A stretch of DNA of 64,000 bases from Emmonsiellopsis sp. PD_33 (lineage: Eukaryota; Ascomycota; Eurotiomycetes; Onygenales; Ajellomycetaceae). The DNA lies in contig JANTQF010000044.1 of assembly GCA_032988165.1 (NCBI GenBank), forward strand, positions 1 to 64,000, written 5' to 3'. Shown piece by piece: positions 42,689 to 56,020 of this stretch (position 1 is the stretch's first letter; the number at the start of each line of letters is the position of its first letter). A program made the position numbers and the translations under genes. Under the pieces are notes generated by a model. It was given only the letters and a program-made list of their open reading frames with translations. It made no database searches and was not told where the DNA came from.

Positions 42689-45600
42689 GTTGTTGTTAAC
42701 TATGAATGGATTGATGGGGGGGGGAGGGGCGTGGATTGTCACAATATATAGTTGTTCAGTAATATTCTCAGTTTATGGCTGGATGGAGTTCCGCGGCTTT
42801 AGTAGCCTGTTACTATATATATGCGCTTTACGTCGGTTTATAGATAGAGCGCTTTGACATCCATATAGGGATTTTGATACTCATGAAAATATCTAATAGC
42901 GAGAACAATATACAACTAGAAATCCCATATCCGTCTAGAAGATAAACTCACACCTGGATACTAAGTATGCAAAGCACCATGTAACATCCCTGGAAGCTAG
43001 GTAGAATCTCCGTGTGGTATGTTGTGCAGAGATCAGCATTCTAAAATAGTAAGCTGATCTTATTTATTTACGGAAAGGAATTCTTTCTTCTCTAACTAGT
43101 TATTACTCATCATAAGATTCAGCGGACATAAGTGCTCATTGACGCAATAGTCATGATTATGATGATCATGATGATGTTAGTATCATGGACACAATTACAG
43201 TCATCCATTGTAAGGCGAGTATATACAATAAGAGAAAGGAATATTTAGTTTAGAAATCAAAGAATGATCGATGTTAGATCATCCTCTGCCATACTATCAG
43301 TACTTCAGATAGATTTGAACTGCATAGCTCCTTACCAACCTTGCTTAACAACTTGTGTAGATACTCGGCTACAAAGCCAGGATGAAAGATTTCCTCCTCC
43401 ACGGTATCATATTTTTCAAGCTCGGCCGATTAATATAAATAAATGCTCGTCCTGAGTCCGGATGGCATCGTTGCTATGTATGCACCCTCCATCTCATAAT
43501 CCTGCCTAGCTAATAAAATACCCCTGGCGTCCAAATGGATGTCAAATAAACGAGGTGGATGGTTATTAATAAAACAAACCCAGTAAGTATTAGGATATAA
43601 ACAGAGTAAAAACATCCTTATTTAGGGTGTAAAGAGAGAAACATCAGATGATTTCCTGGTCATTTTTTCCCGGTCATTATCAGGGAAGGTTGGATGGGTG
43701 AAATCAGGTCGGCTTGGTCGCTGAAGCGTAGGCACGATTCGTAGGTGGGTATTTATTCAAATAACTGGTTTCCTCTGCTAGTATGGATGCATGGCCAAGT
43801 TCAGCATTAGAAGCAGTGGGGTAAAGCCATTCGCTGTCAATGCAAGTAAGCACCCGACGGACACCAAGATTTGGTACGATCGGTTATCAACTTGTTATCG
43901 ATAACCGCAACTCCCCGCCAGCCAAGCGCTGTTGAGTTACACTGTACATGTGTACGGTCTTATCAACGATAATGCCTTTGTCGTCGTGCATTTTCTTCGG
44001 AGACGGCACGACAAGGCGACCTGTATCGGCTCCGTCGAATGATAGTATCTGATTCTTATTAACAATGGAATGGAATGGGCAAATGTATGTGGGTGGGGTG
44101 TGTTGCATGTTCTGGTTCTACTGCTTTGTGTCATCCTTGTTGCCTTCCGCATTGTCAGCGTCAAAGACAACTAGCAAGGGTTTTTTTGACACGCCCGAAT
44201 CGATTTCTGCAGACGATTTTGTGGTTTCGCCCCAAATAAATATGTTTGGCAGGAAAGGCCGGCGGGATATATGACGATTATCTATGATAAGATTGTCACA
44301 TACGAACCGACGGCGATAGGCTTCCCTGGAATGCTGTACCTGTGGTCCTCGTCTGATCGGATTAACCGACCTTTTCCTGTGCTACATGGAGATTGAGCGT
44401 GGTCATCGGGCGTAGCAAGGCATTGCGAGGAAAATTACATTTTTTTTATTCCCTTCGATATGTTGATAAAACGTCCAAGCCATTTGTGAAGGCATCTTCA
44501 CGTTGGCTGGCCCGCAGAGAAGTGGATTCAGGCCCCTCCTCGGAAGGAATTCCGGATGGCAAACAAGAAAAACTAATAATGTTGGTATGATCGCGATGTT
44601 GCCTGAGCGGAGACAAGGAGATGGACGTGGCGCTTTCTGACAAGGGCGATAATATGTATTCTAGAACGAGTGGATTCTTGTTGGCCCTTGATCTTGATAT
44701 GGAGAATCTTATTAAATAATAAGAGCTGGTAGTTGCATGGAGGGGTTATTTCGGACCATCGGACGAAAAAGATTGTGAGATTGGATATGCCCCACGCACT
44801 TGAAGAATTCTGGCCGTGATTGAGTTTTGTTTCATCGAGTCCAGAAAGCAGTAGAAGAGTTTAACTTTAAAAGGGCAAGATTTATGACAGAGCAAAAAGC
44901 CAAATCAGGTTTCCACACATTGCGCGTTCTCTACCAGAGAGTTCTAGACAGCGGCAACTTCTGCGATCTTGATATCACAACTATTATTAAGACGCAAGGA
45001 TAGCGCCAGCGGAGAGATCCCACTGGCCACGCCCGCACGTCCCAGTCTCCGCAAGGCTAAAAAGCTTTCCATTCAACCCTAACCTTCACAGCGCCCGGTT
45101 TAGCCACCAACTGGCAACCAAGGAGCGTGGTACGGCTCGTCCCAGTCCGGTATGTACCGGTGCCTGGGAACTTGGAAGCCTCAACCGTGGCGCGGTTCCG
45201 GGGAAGTGATTGGGTGTGTTTGGGCGCGCAGTGGGGTGCATTTACCAGAAAACACACAAGCCAGGGACATAACGGGGCGTGCCGCCAATCACAGCCATGG
45301 ACCGGCGTATCCCAGGGCTTGTTCAGGGGAAACACCAAACATCCGCCACGGCTGGTGTCGATCGTGATTCCTTTTGCTCGTTTTTTTTTCAGTTGGCGAG
45401 GGTCACCGCTTGACCGGGCTAGGCTTCGGATATTTTGATCGTATTCTGGGCTGCCACGAATCCGCTGCTTTTCCCTGCAACATCCCCTTGATATTTCCTG
45501 TCCTTTGTGTGGCTACGGATGCCCGCGTTGGGTGGGAAAATGCCACAGTGGGGAGACAAACTCAGCGCAAAACTGTTGTCGTAGATAATCTGCCGTCATA

Positions 45601-46312
45601 AGGGCCTGAAACGGGCTGGCCAACTGTTCTTCCGCCGCGTATTGGCTGGCAGCGCAGGCCGTGAGTTGGAGTCCGTCGATGTGTCCAGGAGTTGGCGATG
45701 GGCGGTGGGACGAGGCTTGGACAGCCTTACACGCTAGGGTGACTAAGCAGTCTCCTGTCCTCTCTTCAACCTCATCTCTTCTTCTTCTTTTTCTTCCTCC
45801 CACCCCCTCTCTCTTCTCTCTCTTATCACTCTCTTTATACCTCTGTCCGCCGTGTGAGACTCGTCTCACGTCCTTCCTTTCGTGTATTTAACACTCTCAC
45901 TCATTCCACCCCCCTACGGGCCAGCTCTATCCCCCCTTCGACACCCATTCCTTTGTGTTGAAGACCCCCTTCACTCCCTTGGTTTGAACGGCACTCTCCG
46001 ACGCAATTCTACCCTGATAGTCTCTCGCCAGATCGCTCCTTTTTCTGTCGAGAGTCCGCTACCGTTTATCGCTCCTTGACCCTGCAGTGCCGCTCGACTG
46101 CGTGCCTCAGCTACCACAGTTTTGCGCTGAATCGCCTGGCTCGATTCCATTCATTGAACAAATACAACCCGTATATCCCTGTGGATATCAATATCGCACA
46201 TACTCCAAACCCCAGAGCTAGTTCTCTGCTTCTTTGAATCGTATTTCACGAGACACAAACTCCAAAAAAACGAATCCAAGACAACCGCTTTGATAGCGCC
46301 CAATTCGCAACA
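42689..46312. other. Gene-poor region and long leader of the next gene
   Basis: 3.6 kb without a supportable gene. It contains a perfect inverted pair CGGTTATC/GATAACCG at 43881-43907 and ATGATGATCATGATG-type simple sequence near 43150-43175. A CT-rich tract at 45770-45860 with pyrimidine-rich sequence continuing to 46080 is typical of promoters and leaders of strongly expressed fungal genes and precedes the double-psi barrel gene. Confidence 0.5.
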
Positions 46313-47266
46313 ATGGCTCCACAAATCCTCAAGTCTTTGACCGTTGCTGCCGGTCTCTTGGCATCCATCTCTATGGGCGCCCCTGTACAACGCCTGGAAG
46401 TTTGGGAAACCGTCACTGAACTCGCGACCGCGACTGTGTACAAAACCGTGACCGTTGATGGTGTCCCTGAAGCACCCAAGACAATTCTCCCTCCTAGCGT
46501 CACCCCCAAGAAGTCGTATAAAACATCCACCATCTCCGTCTCTGCGCCAACTGTCGCCCCAGGAAAATTTGCGCCAAAGACCACGACCACGTCGACTTCT
46601 GTTCCCGCATATACGCCTCCCGCATATACGCCTCCCGCATATACACCTCCCCCAGCTCCTACCACAACTAAGGCGCCAGTACCACCACCACCACCGCCAC
46701 CACCACCACCCGCTCCCACTACGACCAAGCCCGCGCCCCCACCCGCACCCGAGCCCACCCCCCCAGGCAACGGCGGAAACCCGGGCGGCCCTTGCTCGAG
46801 CGACTCCCCCTGCACGGGTGAATTCACTTTCTATGACGGTGGTCTTGGCGCCTGCGGAACCCAGGTGGACACCTATGGAGAGGATGCGATTGCTCTTCCC
46901 TTCGGACTCATGGGCACCCTCAGCAACACCAACCCATACTGTGGACAAACCGTAACTATCACATATAAAGGCAAGACGGTTAAGGCTAAAGTGAAGGACA
47001 AGTGCATGGGCTGTGTAAGAACCCCCTTTCCCCTTATTTGTTGCAGAAAATCCCGACATAACCGATCATATACTGATGGATTCTTTCATGTGCCGCAGTA
47101 CGGAAACGCCATCGATATGACAAGATCGCTGTTCTACAAATTGTAAGTTCCATCGACCATTTTCCACACCCATCAACACCTGTAAGGCTCATTTTATTAA
47201 CCATTTCTCAACAGCGCAAGCGAGGGTGACGGTCGTGTCGCCGGTGCCGAATGGTACTTCGACTAG
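46313..47266 (+). CDS. Secreted double-psi beta-barrel (RlpA/Asp f 7-like) wall protein
   Basis: Exons 46313-47014, 47099-47142 and 47215-47266 give 265 residues. A signal peptide (about 1-22) is followed by a Thr/Pro-rich stretch with three AYTPP units and a ten-Pro run (about 95-160). The C-terminal 105 residues form a double-psi beta-barrel domain: GEFTFYDGGLGACG, TVTITYKGKTVKAKVKDKCMGC, then GNAIDMTRSLFYKF and GRVAGAEWYFD. The domain lacks the C-terminal cellulose-binding half of expansins. Related fungal proteins include the allergen Asp f 7. Role in wall assembly or loosening is inferred from family and layout. The last two introns are needed to complete the barrel, which supports these splice choices. 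Confidence 0.88.
46604..46648 (+). repeat. Three 15-bp tandem units in the Pro-rich region
   Basis: CCCGCATATACGCCT occurs three times in a row (one base differs in the third), each encoding a PAYTP-type unit. The following ACC/CCA trinucleotide run encodes the poly-Pro tract. Confidence 0.9.
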
Positions 47267-48230
47267 TCGCAATGTAAACAGAAAAGCAACTTTAACTTTT
47301 GCCACCGGCAACACTATTTCCTTGGACCGCATCTATGATGACATCTTTCTGTCTTATTTAAAAGATCTCAATCTACAGCAATATATCCGCGAGAAAAAAA
47401 GCAACACATCTATCTGTCATATCTCGCATCATATCATGAAACGGGTTTTCTTCATCCATGCTTATACCTTATTATATTCTCCGCCATGTTCCTCACGCAT
47501 GTTCCCCAGCCAGTCAAACAAGGCCCGCGGGAACGAGAAAAAAAATAAAGTCGCGACGAAACTGATGGGGAGGAAAAATGGAATTGGGATTGGATTGGAT
47601 TGGACCGGGGCTCTGGTGTTTTATTCTCCCACTTTCGTCATGCGATCCTTGCCCTTGCATGGTTTGCAGGAAAGCTGGGAAGAGGTCTTGGGATGAACTC
47701 GGGGTGTTATCTTCTTTTGTCTTTTATCATTTCCCTTCTCTTCTTCTCAGGCGGAGTAGGGCTGGGATTGGGATTGGATAATAGGGGTTCTTTGGCAAAT
47801 TCATCTGATCGATTCTCACACATAACGGCAAGGTTGTCCGGCCTCCTGGTGGTGGGAGTGGGATTGACTTGTATGATGTATATGTGTTCAGCCTATTCCC
47901 TCCTGTCCTTGTCGACCGTTCCAACACCTACCACTCACACCCACTCTGTCTACCTATTATAGACTTGAAATATTATTTTTTGTGTTTGTGATTCATTTAT
48001 CTTACTAGACCACCATTTCCTTTCTTTTCCTTTTTCTTGTGCAAAATCTTTTTAGGTGTTTCGTTGGAATTGGATCTATCGATATATCTATAATCCAACT
48101 AAAAGGAGGGGAAATATGTACAGGGGATAAAGGGACAGCAGAGTAAGGAAAGAAAATGGTTCGACTTGTGATAGGGTATAAATAGGGTCACAAAGGAATA
48201 AATACCCTGGGCGTGGATGTCAAAGACAAA
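47267..48230. other. Convergent 3' region
   Basis: 3' flanks of the double-psi barrel gene (+) and the membrane-protein pseudogene (-). GGAATTGGGATTGGATTGG-type simple sequence lies near 47578-47600. No gene is supported. Confidence 0.5.
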
Positions 48231-50976
48231 TCAAACCACAGTGTCAGCAAGCAGGTCTGGCCCCGCAAGCACCGCCCTCCGACACCTATCAATGCGCGCC
48301 GCGCTAGGAAACGGCGAATCATTATCGTCATCGCCCTCATCATCGAAATACAGCGCGCCCTGCCGCCACCGGCGCAGCCGGTCCCGCTGCGGGTGGGCGT
48401 GGAGGTATTTGTTTGCGATGGGGTCGACTTGTCGACGTGCTGCGGGGACGAGGTTTAGATATAAGGGGAATATGGAGCCGATGGCGAAGGGGGAGAGTGG
48501 GACGATGAAGGAGAAGTGGATGCCGTGGCGTTTGGTGACGAGGGGTTGGATGGAGGGGAAGATGGAGCCGCCGAATATGGCCGAGGTGAGGAGGGCGCTG
48601 GCCGTTTTCGTGTGGGAACCCATGCCGCGGAGGGAGATGGCGAAGATTAGGCTGAAGACGCCGCTTGAGAAAAGGTAGATTAGAAGGGTGAGGACGAGGG
48701 CGGGTGTGTCGTGGAGAAACATAGATAGGACAGTGCAGGCTATCATGGCTACGTAGAGGGCGAGTAGGATGAGGCGCGGTTTGGTGAGCCATTGGGCTGC
48801 GGCGGTTATGTAGCGGCCTAGAGCGAGGAGGGCGCGGCCGATGGCTCGGTGATCGAATGGGGTTAGGGAAGTGCTAAATGGAAGGGTTGTCAGCTGTGTT
48901 CGACTCTTACATGGATTTGAACTCACTCGGTTTTGATCGACGCTATACGGCTCTGGAAATGGGTGTTCATAGCTTCTTGCCCCCCAAAGTAAAAGAACCG
49001 TGCTACGAGTCCAAGTGTCAGGGTGACCCAAACAACTCTAACTTGGCCAATACGAGCGGAATTGGCGTCTAGACGCTGGTCTGCAAGATCCGCCAGCTCC
49101 TGGTCGGATGCCTCAGGAATTGGCAAGTAGTAAAAGATAATGGCGAGCAAGATGGCAAAAAAAGCGATTCCCAAGTAGGTCCACTGAACGTTTATCAATG
49201 ATGGGACGTCGGGAGCGGTGCGGAGGAAGAGCACTCTTTTGGCCAGTAGAGGCGACGTAGCAGCACCTACGGCTTGGAAGCCCCGGGCTATGTTCAGTCC
49301 AGCTCCCGAGTATCCCATCGGGCCACATAAGGCGACGAAGGAATTCGCAGCCGTCTCGACGACCGCCGACCCAGAGCCAACGAGACCTGACACCAGGAAG
49401 GCTATGAATGACCCAAGTACCGCAGAGGGCCAAAACATGAGCACTCCACAACCGTAAATGCACAAGCCGACAACAAAAGTAGACCTATAACCCCACAGCT
49501 TCAAAACCAGCCTACCAGCGATAGGTCCAAGAATATAACCCCCGAAATAAGCTGCATGGAGTCGAAACCCCAGAGAAAAATCAAAACGGTAACCATAGCG
49601 CGAACTGGAATCGATTCTCTCCTGTTCATTTTCAGCCTCCTTCTCGCCGGTCTTTCATCGACAAAATCGAAAAATGGGGCAGTTCTCCTGCGCCGTCTGG
49701 AATTCGTTGACCCCCCATCGGCATCATTTGCATACGAGCCAGAGGCTAATAATGCAGGAGTACTACTGAACTTTATTAAACTCAGAGGCCCATCTCTAAC
49801 TTCATTTATTTGTGTCGTTTCCATCGCTGGGGAGCTTTCAGGAGCGTGGGGATGATTAAAGGTTATCCCGGCTTCGCTCATGTATTCCGGATCACGAATC
49901 AGCATTGGTACTACATGGGCGACCAGTGGCTCCAGACTGGGAACACATGCGCAGATGATGCCAACGTTGACCTCAATAGCTGACCACATGAACGACAGTG
50001 CGGCAAACCCTGTTTCCGTCGGTTAGCGACGATATTCCCAAAATGGAGACGCACACTTACATGAAAAGTCATCTCGTTCCAGATCACTTTGTCTTCCATC
50101 TTGCGAGTCTGCAGAGACTTGGAGCCTTACTAGTGATGCATTTTGTAGATATGCGATTCGAACAACGCCGACGATAACAACAAATGCACCAAAGCTGAAT
50201 GTCACAATGAGTATTATTTTTTGCTTTGGTGGCAGTCGCATCCGGGCTAAGATTGGCAGTGGAAGAAAGAATATCGCTAGGTCGGTAATTATATTTGCTG
50301 GAGAAGGTGACAGATGTGGGGTGGCTGGGTCGGTACGCTGGGCGTCGTCGATAGCGGGGTGCTGGAAGGCTGCTTTAAGCGGGCGGCATCGAAAGACATT
50401 TGAGGAAGGTAAAGGCAAGCCCGGCCACGTTTACGACTGTTAGTGCTGCGTAGGTCGCCCAACGGAAGATTTTATCTCGAGCCATCAATTTGAGATAGAA
50501 TAGCAAAATGGAGGTTTTCGTTGCCATTAAGGCTGGGTGCTGCCGAAAGATGTCATTAAAAAGCGTACATGTTTGTACCGACTAGGGGAGCAAGAGACTT
50601 ACATAGAGAGCCGACAAAGCATATATCGACTTATTAAGAGTCGGCTGCCAATGTGGAAGGACGTCCCTTCCATGTAAACCAAGACCCTTTGTAGTGCCCA
50701 AACATATCGCAAAACAAAAGCCAAAGGCGATTGCCTATTCCTACGTTAGCTTTATATTACTTCCTCCCCTGCCCGCTTTTCCATGCCATTGGATATCTTG
50801 CGCGAGCACGGATAGAAAAGATAAGAACTTACCCATCCCAACAGCATAACATAGTCATGATCGTCCAATCTCCGCACGATAAACACCCGCGATATGAAAT
50901 GGAGGACCACGAACAGTGTTGCAATAACAGTAAGCGCGATAGTGACAGCGAGAACTGTAGCCCTTCCGTCCTCCAT
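48231..50976 (-). pseudogene. PTH11/SAT4-type membrane domain fused to fucose-permease-type MFS transporter, disrupted
   Basis: Exons read 50833-50976, 50603-50734, 50061-50539, about 48927-50009 and 48231-48873. The first part is a seven-helix rhodopsin/PTH11-like (SAT4) domain: FISRVFIVRRLDDHDYVMLL, SALYHPALMATKTSILLFYL, FRCRPLKAAF, SAIEVNVGIICACVPSLEPL. A linker leads into an L-fucose permease-type MFS transporter: RAMVTVLIFLWGF, AYFGGYILGP, YGCGVLMFWPSA, ETAANSFVALCGP. Two lesions are visible. One extra A near 50400 shifts frame between AFTFL and NVFRCRPL. In the transporter, about 25 residues expected between LWGF (helix 1) and AYFGGY (helix 2) are missing and the frame changes at about 49550; only a 17-base excision would restore it, too short for an intron. 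I infer a pseudogene. Upstream exon 51062-51158 does not splice in frame. Confidence 0.72.
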
Positions 50977-53900
50977 CTTCTGGCACGGGGGAAATTGGCC
51001 ACGTTGGAAATACTTTCATTCGGCACATTCAAAGAAGAGACAGGACGGAGATAGAAATCACCTGGGAGCAACCATTTGTAAAACGTGTCTTTGGGACTGG
51101 CAGCCCATTCTTTCCCCGTATACGCAGTAATCAGTTGTAGACTGTTTGCGAGGGACATCGACGGCCATTGAAGTTGGCGGCGTATGGGGTGGACAAGAAG
51201 GAGAAAAAAGTAAGAAATGAAAACCGAAGAAGAATAAACCGAAATACCACATTGACAAAAGTGAAAAATTATATCTCAGGGAAACAAGTATCATAGATAC
51301 AGAATTATTAATTAGATCCAGACAGGGACAAGAATGACGAGTGGGATCGGACGTTGGAGACACATTGTCAAGACTGGCCGATAGAATCCAACAGCGGGGT
51401 CGAAACTCACCCCGGCACGGCACAGAGGACGAAACACCTGGGCAGAGTCAAAGCAGGCAATATTTGGTTAGTATTATCATGTTTGTTTTCGATAGATAAT
51501 GCGATGAAAGCATTTTGCTGACTGGCAACACCAATAGTCGACTACCAACGATCCAGCATCGCGGCGAGCATTGAAGCCCAAACCCAATATGGGCTTGTGC
51601 TCCTAGATCCCCCGCTCTATATGCCCAACATCTGACAGTTTTAGGTCAGTGATATGCTTGTTCATGTCAATCGTACAGTCAAGGGAGTCAAGGAAGTATG
51701 GCAGAAGGTTTCTTGATGTCGTCGATCGGCAGCGGTTCTGATAATGCACTAGCCTCGATAAGGCCTAGTCCTTACGCCAAGAACTCTCAAGTCTATGACT
51801 AAGCGACCGCCGATATAAAACTCCCTGGCCAAATATTCCAAGCAGACAAGGGTTTGTCCCGCTGTCTGGATTCCTATCGGTAATTCCCTTCTTCGGCTTG
51901 GAGTTGCTATGTCTTACGATGAAACTAGAAGAAGTTTCTTAGGACTTTTGGGTTCGCACGCCTTTCCCTGATCACAGCCTCATTCAACCTTTGCGGAGTC
52001 TACCCCAGTTACCCTCGAGAACGGAGCTCCAGCTATCAAGACCAACCACAGAAGCATGGTGTCATTCAGCTATGGATGTCATGGAATGTCATGCGATCGT
52101 CCACTTGCAAAGTGGTCAATCAACCCGATGCAATCCGATCCGGATTTGGAATGCCAAATCGAAACCCAGGCCAATCGGCCGGGATGAATATAAAAATAGA
52201 AGCGTAATCAATATCATAGGCTGGGCCGGGAATGTGCTAGGTACGCATTGAATGGACCAGGACATATTTATTGACGAACCAGGTCTAGCGTCTTGATCTG
52301 AGACATCCATTAACTTACTTTAGTAAAATACATCTGCTGAGGCTACTAAATTATGTACCTACACCTTCCTATCTATCCTACGCCCGTCAAAGGTTCCGTT
52401 TTTTTAACACCCCTCCGAGCATATTCTATCCCACAATACGCTGCTACCGTCGATCGAAATATACAGTCGGGATGTTTCATAAGTCAATCCTGCACTAAGG
52501 ATGGCTCATTTTCGCCCTTCGAGGAGTCTGGTCCTAACTAGAGAAAGGCAGAGAGAAATGTATAGCAGGCCCAAGTTTCTATCTGATTCCAATGGAACTC
52601 CATGTTATGGATATGCATCCCTTCGTTACATATCCCGATGCTATATATTGTGGGTCTATATTTGCCTCATACTGTCCCTGTGTTGCAAGCGACTAGGACT
52701 GGAAGGAAAGCTTTCCATTTCCGAAGGTTAAAAATTGTGAGCTCGCAATCTGCCCAGAGTTTGGGCTTAATTTCCAGCTGCAGACGCGGAAGTAGAACCA
52801 AGCACGAGACCTACGTCTTTGGGTGGATTCCCTCTCGCTCTGAGAGAAGTCTATACATTTCAATGAAATACATTCTTGGAAAACAAAGATTTTTCTAATC
52901 TCCTTTCCTTTTTTTGGGGCTTTGAATGTACAGTACATCCTTTTTTTAACACTGCCTGTCTGGATAGAAGGGCTTCTCCGAGTAAATTTACATTGGATTC
53001 ACGGGCACTTCTTCGGTCTCTTGACATATTTATACGAAATGTCTCCCCTCTTTCTTCTTGCCCGGCTAAGGCTCAAGTAAAGTGAACTCAACCGCTCAAT
53101 ATTCTATTATACTTATACCCAGCACAATCTACTCTCAATTGCGTGGGCAGCTCTGATGCAGCATGGGATATTAACTACACCTGACCTGAGAGATTGCGAA
53201 ATGGGATATACAATAGTACCCTACTAACAGTGGAGTTTTGCGGATCATATGCATTTATTTCCGCAACTTGCAGTTTGTTATGTTGTTCTTTTTACCTTTT
53301 TCAAATTTATTTTTCAATTCTGTCTGTCATCTTAAGATTTCATTACATTGCAACTTTATTGACAACCAACGCAGATTATTCCAGCCATCAACAAGTTGCG
53401 ATAAAATGCATTATTTAATTGGCTATCATTACCACCTTGATAATCCACGCTTTGGCCACCCTATCCTCAAAGCTCCTCTGGTTGGTGCGCTTACGGGTGG
53501 AAGCCGAGAAGATATTTGACCTCGTTGCAGCAATACACGATAAGCCCATAGCATTACACAACCCCCAATTCTAAGTTTGGAACCGTCGCTTACATGTTTG
53601 GATGTGCAGACTTTATTTTAACAGCAAGAAGGCATGCAAGTGGATTGTTGAATGAAAGGAGAGACACCTCTTAGTGACAAGCTGTTGGTATGGTCTTTAT
53701 GAGAGAAAATTTAGCATTATTCTTCGTCAGCTGCAAAGAGATAATTTAGAAGAAGTAAACCAGGAACCCCCATCTACCAACCACTAACTATCAATAAGTA
53801 AGAGTTGGTCTGTCCAGCGGCAGAAATGAGTCCCCAAAGCCAATAACCAGATCCAAGTCCATCCAAGCCTCAACCGTATTTACCCGCCCCTGAAAGGTCT

Positions 53901-56020
53901 TCATGGAACCATAACAGCAGACACTTGAGAAAATTCCATAGCGACAGAGACCTTTTCTAGTTACTTAAAATAAAGAATCCCATTCGAGGAAATACTATTC
54001 TCCCATCCCACTATGTAGCCCATCTCCATCAAAAACATACATCACAAAGTCCCCCAACCCAGAACCACTCTTATTGGCTAAACACCCTTCCCTGGGATCC
54101 AGGAAGATGCTAACTGTAGATCATATAACTAACCATAGTAAGCACGTTTTCTAGGCTAGCTTGATTCAGAGACAGGCTGCGGGAATTGTTATTAACCTAG
54201 TTCTAGAACTTCCTTTTGTCCGCGGGTGCTACTGTATCGGGGAGCCGGATTAGACCCTTGCTTCCGAAAACGCCTTGTCTCCGGACCGTGAGGGTATCGG
54301 TAGGTCAGTGCCCCTGGGCAGTGCAGTCGGGAAACGGATACACATCTGACATATGGAACGAGAGTTGTGGATGCCTACAAGAGCTCCGCAGATTTATATT
54401 GTGCCCATATATCAACAATTCAAGACAAAGACAACCATTTCCCCGAAGGAGAAGATGGAATTCCTAAAAATTAGAGGAAGCAACCGGCTAAGGGGGACAA
54501 AATCCCCGTTGAAGGTAGATAACTAGTACCGTGGAACTCAGCAAAACCCAGGAACGCTCACGTCTGTCCGCTGTTTCCTGAACGGCCACTCGGTTTCAGA
54601 GCCCATTTCATGCATCCAGCAAGGGATACCTACTAGGTAAAACATTCTTCTCGCCTTCCATCCAACCATTCCGCAATGCATTGGTACCAGACCTACTCTC
54701 CTCCAAACCCTAGAGTAGTATCCACCACGTCCCCGGCTTGCCTGAAATTTCCTGCCCTTCTCTCCTCAGGTCAGCATTAGCCAATCCGCAAAACGCCTAA
54801 ATAAGGTTTTCGGAGAGCTTGGGTTCCTGGGCCAAATCCACAAAAACAGCATTCACATCATCCATCGATGCGCGGCCAATAACAAGTGGGATTTATTCGG
54901 TACGGGATTCCGCAACCCAACGTCCTGTTAGGATCGGGAACCCCAGCATGCCGATCCCGGGTTAAATAAATGGAATCTAGCGTGATTTATCGGTGCTAGC
55001 TTTTGTGGGGTTTGTGGGGTATCCGTGTGTCATTGTTCTTTATCCGTGGAAACTCGAGACAAGGTGGGGTGGTGCCTATTTTACCTGGAGATTGGGTGTA
55101 ATGAGTTACATATTGTTTCAACAGTTGCTGGCGGCCGAATAAAGGGTGGGTTTTCTGGAAAGTAGATAAAATGTCTGGTGAACTTGGATAGCCAAGAACA
55201 GGGAGAGGTGTTGATATTTAGTCGGGGAAAACACGAGCCACATGGAGTGTGATAGAGCCTAATTAGACCACTCCCCGATCTTCAGGCTGAAAAGAAAGCT
55301 TAGTTATTGCATTAGCGTCATTTCATTGCTCCGATCATGGTTTAGACCGGCATGCGGGAAGTTTGACAGCTCGCCGGAGGCCCGAGAACAGATCACCACG
55401 TCTCTACTCCAAACAAACCGGCAACCGTCTAGGGGAGTACGTGGGTAGTATCATGTCTGTTTCGGCGTCCTAAGATATCTTCAGTGTTGACTTCTCGGGT
55501 ACCATTTGCATCATATCCTGAGAATTCCGAGGTAGAACAGGGGTTGGCGCTCAGATAGAAGCACACACCCAAATGTTCATTTCCTCTATCCAAAGGAGCA
55601 AGGACCTCCCTCTCCACAAAACGTTCTCGAATTGGTGGAAAAAATAACCCGGAGTATATATTAAAATAGAGTAGCCAAGCACGACCTGGCGTCCGGATAA
55701 CTGGGTCAGGGGAGCTTACACCTTTTATCTCTTCCCTTTACTCTTGAGTCAAGGCCACCCGGCGCATAAACAGGGATTAGGGTTCTTTTGTTTTCCCCAG
55801 CCGTAGATGCTTCCTGGGGAATGCTTCCTCACCAACTCTCTTTTTTGTTTCATGGTGCCCTACCCGGGGAGATAATTGAAGGAACGCATATAAAAGGGTG
55901 ATTGACACAGCTGGTGTGAAATATTTTCCTCCTCTACTTCCACTTCTGTGTTATGCGTATGTACTCGCATATTCTTATTTCACCTTCCTCATTTTTCACC
56001 GGTTTTGGGAACTTTCAATC
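50977..56020. other. Gene-poor region, 5 kb
   Basis: I see no supportable gene. Scattered open frames of 60-100 codons overlap on both strands without motifs, signal sequences or splice context. Composition is ordinary, unlike the transposon at 3-6.6 kb, and I found no terminal repeats. The end of the stretch is the promoter of the CE15 gene. Confidence 0.5.
55814..55896 (+). promoter_or_regulatory. Promoter elements of the CE15 esterase gene
   Basis: A clear TATA box, TATAAAAG, lies at 55889-55896, 125 bp before the ATG. Two hexamers fitting the CreA consensus SYGGRG lie just upstream: CTGGGG at 55814-55819 and CCGGGG at 55864-55869. Carbon catabolite repression by CreA is common for plant-wall-degrading enzymes; its action here is inferred from the motif only, which is short and frequent by chance. 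Confidence 0.4.

Noticed and set aside
46151..47059. 302- and 193-codon minus-strand frames opposite the double-psi barrel gene
   Set aside because: Gly/Trp-rich product of antisense poly-Pro codons.
51062..51158. Possible first exon for the SAT4-MFS gene (MSLANSLQ...)
   Set aside because: Its only good donor leaves a phase that no nearby acceptor can match to the next exon, so ATG 50976 is preferred.
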